Shown here piece by piece: positions 60,701 through 64,000 of a stretch of 64,000 nucleotides of DNA. The translations under genes were made by a program, and so were the position numbers. The stretch covers positions 163,560 through 227,559 of the forward strand of contig JAPDOI010001067.1 in NCBI GenBank assembly GCA_029168955.1, in the 5' to 3' direction. Below the pieces are notes generated by a model. It worked only from the letters and a program-made list of their open reading frames with translations, ran no database searches and was not told where the DNA came from. This stretch comes from Aplectana chamaeleonis. Its lineage: Eukaryota; Nematoda; Chromadorea; Rhabditida; Cosmocercidae. Every line of letters starts with the position of its first letter. The first letter of the stretch is position 1.

Positions 60701-63700
60701 GGGTTGCCGGCGAAGTTGGCCCATCAGCTCGGCGAAGCCGAAACGAATACTGCGTAGAGGAAGGGGTCGACGAAGCCGGCCCATCGTTCGGCGGAGACGG
60801 GGCGAATGCTACCTAGAGAGGGTAGGCCGGCGAAGCCGGCCCATCGTTTGGTGGAGCCAAACGATATCACTAACTAGAGGGAGGGTGGCCGGCGAAGCCG
60901 GCCCATCGTTCTGTAGGAAGCCAAACGAATACCACACGTAAAGGGAGTGGGGTCGGCGAAGCCGAGCGAATACAATGTAGAGGGAGGGCGGTCAGGCGAA
61001 GCCGGCCCATCGTTCGGCGGTGGAGACGAGCGAATACTACCTAGACGGAGGGTGGCCGGAAAAGCCGGGCCCATCGTTCGGCGAAGCTGGAAACGAATAC
61101 TGCGTAGAGTGAAGGGGGTCGACGTAGCCGGCCCATCGTTCGGCGGAGACGAGCGAATACTACCTAGATGGAGGGTGGCTGGCGAAGCCGGCCCATCTTT
61201 CGGCGAAACCGAACCAATACTACACACTGAGGGGTTGCTTGGCGAAGTTGGCCTATCGCAGCCGGCGAAGCCGAAACGAATACTGCGTAGAGGAAGGGGG
61301 GTCGGCGTAAGGCCTATCGTTCGGCGGAGCCGAACGAATATCACATGGAGTGTGGTCGGCGAAGCCGAACGAATACTACACGAGGGTGGCTGGCGAAGCC
61401 GAACGACTACTACATGAGGGTGGCCATGAAGCCGGTCTCATCCTCTTGGCGAAGCCGAAACGAATACTACGTAGAGGGAGGGTGGCCGGCAAAGCTGGCT
61501 CATCAGTTCGGCGAAGCCGAACGAAGACTGCGTAGAGGAAGGGGGTCGACGAAGCCGGCCCATCGTTCGGCGGAGACGGGCGAATGCTACCTAGAGAGAG
61601 GAGGGCCCATCGTCTGGTGGAGCCAAACGAATACCAACTCAGAGGGAGGTGGCCGGCGCGAAAGCCGGCCCATCGTCTCTGTGAAGCCGAACGAATACCA
61701 CGTAAAGGGAGGGGGTCGGCGAAGCCGAGCGAATACAATGTAGAGGGAGGGGTGGCCGGCGAAGCCGGCTCCATCGTTTGGTGGAGCCAAACGAATACTA
61801 ACTCGAGGGAGGGTGGCCGGCGAAGCCGGGCCCATCGTTCGGCGGGAGACGAGCGAATACTACCTAGACGGGAGGGTGGCCGGAAAAGCCGGCCCATCGT
61901 TCGGCGAAGCTGAACGAATACTGCGTAGAGTGAAGTGGGTCGACGAAGCCGGCCCATCGTTCGGCGGAGACGAGCGAATACTACCTAGATTTGGAGGGGT
62001 GGCCGGCGCGAAGCCGGGCTTCATCTTTCGGTGCGAAACCACGAACCAATACTACATCGAGGGTTGCCGGCGAAGTGCTGGCTCCATCGTTCGGCGGAAG
62101 CCGAACGAATATCGCGTAGAGGAAGGGGTCGGCGAAGCTGGTTTCCACACCGTTCGGCGGGAGCCGAATCGAATATCACATGGAGTGTGGTCGGGCGTGA
62201 AGCCGAACGAATACTACACGAGGGGTGGCTGGCGAAGCCGAACGACTACTACACGAGGGGTGGTTGGCGAAGCTCGGCTCCATCGCTTAGGGCGAAGCCG
62301 AACGAATACTACGTAGAGGAGGGTGGCCGGCAAATTGGCCCATCGCGTTCGGCGAAGCCGAACGAAGACTGCGTGTAGAGGAAGGGGTTTGGCGGCTTTG
62401 GCCCATCGTTCAGAGAAAAGGGGAGACGGGCGACATCACTACCTAGAGAGAGGGTGGTCGGCGAAGCCGGCCCATCGTTCGGCGGAGCCAAACGAATACT
62501 AACTAGGGAGGGTGGCGCCGGCGAAGCCGGCCCATCGTTCTGTGACGCCGAACGAATACCACGTAAAAGTAGGGCGTCGGCGAAGCCGAGCGAATACAAT
62601 GTAGAGAGGTCGGCGAAGCTGGCTCTCTTTCGTTCGGCGACGCCGAACGAATACTACGACGGGAGGGTGGCCGGCGAAGCCGGCTCCATCTTTTCGGCGA
62701 AGCCGAACGAATACTACATCGAGGGTTGCCGGCGAAGCTGGCCCATCGTTCGGCGAAGCCGAACGAATACTGCGTAGAGGAAGGGGGGTCGACGGAAGCC
62801 GGCCCATCGTTCGGCGGAGCCAAACGAATACTAATCTAGAGGGAGGGTGGCCGGCGAAGCGGCCCATCGCTCTGGTGATTTTCAAACGAATACTAACTAG
62901 AGGAGGGTGGTCGCTGAAGCCGGCCCATCGTTCCAGAAGCCAAACGAATACCACGTAAAGGGAGGGGTCGGCGAAGCCGAGCAGAAGGTACAATGTAGAG
63001 GGGAGGGTATGGCCGGTTAAGCGGCCCATCGCTCTGGTGGAGCCAAATCGAATATCTAACTCAGAGGGAGGGTATTGCAACGACATAAGGCGCGCCCATT
63101 CGTTCGGCGGAGATCGGCGATACTAGCTAGAGTGGGAGGGTGTAGCGGCCGGCGAAGCCGGCCCATCGTTTCGTGAAGCCGAACGAATACCATGTAAAGG
63201 AGGTCGGCGAAGCCGAGCGAATACAATGTAGAGAGAGGGTCGGCGAAGCTGGACCGTCGTTCCGGCGGAAGCCGAACGAATACTATTATCGGAGGGTGGG
63301 CCGGCGAAGCCGGCCCATCTTTCGGCGAAACCGAACCAATACTACACCGAGGGTTGCCGGCGAAGCTGGCCCATCGTTCGGCGAAACCGGAACGAATACT
63401 GCGTAGAGTGAAGGGGGTCGGCGAAGCTGACCTTCGTTTTCGGCGAAGCCGAACGGAATACTACACGGAGGGTAAGCCGGCGAAGCCGGCCCATCTTTCG
63501 GCGAAACCGAACCAATACTACACCGAGGGGTGCCGGCGAAGCTGGCTCATCGTTCGGCGAAGCCGAAACGAATACTGCGTAGAGGAAGGGGGGTCGGCGA
63601 AGTTGGCCTATCGTTCGGCGGAGCCGAACGAATATCACATGGAGTGTGGTCGGCGAAGCCGAAAACGAATACTACACGAGGGGTGGCTGGCGAAGCCGAA

Positions 63701-64000
63701 CGACTACTACACGAGGGGTGGCTGGCGAAGGCTGGCCCATCCTTAGGCGGAAGCCGAACAGAATACTACGTAGAGGGAGGGTGGGCTGGCAAAGCCGGGC
63801 CCATCGTTCGGCGGAAGGAACGAATACTGCGTAGAGGAAGGGGTCGATTTGAAGCCGGCCCATCGTTCGGCGGAGACGGGCGAATGATACCTAGAGAGAG
63901 GGTGGCCGGCGAAGCCGGCCCATCGTTTGGTGGAGCCAAACGAATACTAACTAGAGGGGAGGGGTGGCCGGCGAAGCCGGCCCATCGTTCTGTGAAGCCA
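57758..64000. repeat. Satellite A (Helitron copy 2), truncated by the window end
   Basis: Same GC-rich hairpin repeat as 5340-11816, with unit variants in a corresponding order at the start (for example the variant with ACATGAGCGAATAATAC at 6045 and again at 58500). It differs from copy 1 by many small insertions such as extra TTT, CT or G, which look like sequencing error rather than satellite evolution. Confidence 0.88.

Larger units (their letters stand above)
42992..64000 (+). mobile_element. Helitron copy 2, runs off the window, split by a 13.4-kb insertion
   Basis: It starts TCCTATATATAAAG after A42991, in the middle of a satellite B unit (GAGATA|TGCACAG). 42992-43673 matches 4050-4719 and 57097 onward matches 4720 onward, including the start of satellite A, so it is the same element. 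Most differences in the 5' part are homopolymer lengths. The 3' end is beyond the window. No Rep/helicase. Confidence 0.85.

Overview
The window looks like repeat-dense, probably heterochromatic DNA of a nematode. The best evidence is two matches to the nematode SL1 spliced leader: 20 of 22 positions at 2816-2837, and 20 consecutive identical bases at 32406-32425. The CR1-like retrotransposon, a 55-bp intron ending in TTTTTAG, and many Tc1/mariner-type (TA) and TTAA-flanked inverted-repeat elements agree with this. I found no convincing intact host gene, rRNA or tRNA. Almost everything is mobile DNA inserted into mobile DNA, or satellite.

Layout. (1) 1-2815: old foldback/MITE elements in otherwise unassigned sequence. 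(2) 2816 to about 18500: one CR1-like non-LTR retrotransposon beginning with an SL1-like leader, with an intact ORF1 and a broken ORF2. It carries three insertions. The first is a palindromic element (3964-12672) that itself received an 8.1-kb Helitron (4050-12141). The second is a TTAA-type MITE (13298-13836). The third is a 3.3-kb TA-flanked element with 1.4-kb inverted arms and a small two-exon gene in its loop (14807-18099). (3) 18501-32261: a patchwork of inverted-repeat elements, including a 2.3-kb element with nested TTAA MITEs, a 4.2-kb element with nested insertions and a Jockey-type RT fragment, a stray exon-like fragment and small MITEs. (4) 32262-32961: a possible second type of Helitron 5' end with an SL1-like sequence, leading into satellite B. 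(5) 32962-42991: satellite B, units of 133 or 156 bp. (6) 42992 to the window end: a second copy of the 4050-12141 Helitron, inserted at an A|T in satellite B. It is split by a 13.4-kb insertion (43674-57092) that is mostly a 42-bp satellite with a perfect CRE/bZIP palindrome in each unit.

How the parts fit. The Helitron boundaries can be read directly, because the other arm of the palindrome it entered is an uninterrupted copy of the target; the insertion lies exactly between A and T, with TC at one end and CTAG at the other. Both Helitron copies carry the same GC-rich hairpin satellite (A), so this satellite appears to move as Helitron cargo. Satellite A units contain GCGAAGC mini-hairpins whose stems vary in a compensated way. 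The Helitron 3' hairpin and hairpins at two other loci have the same GAA loop.

Limits. The long reading frames in the satellites are artefacts of unit lengths divisible by three. Parts of the 42-bp array (about 51.1-54.3 kb) and nearly all of the second satellite A array (57.2-64.0 kb) are full of small insertions that look like unpolished long-read error, so fine detail there should not be trusted.
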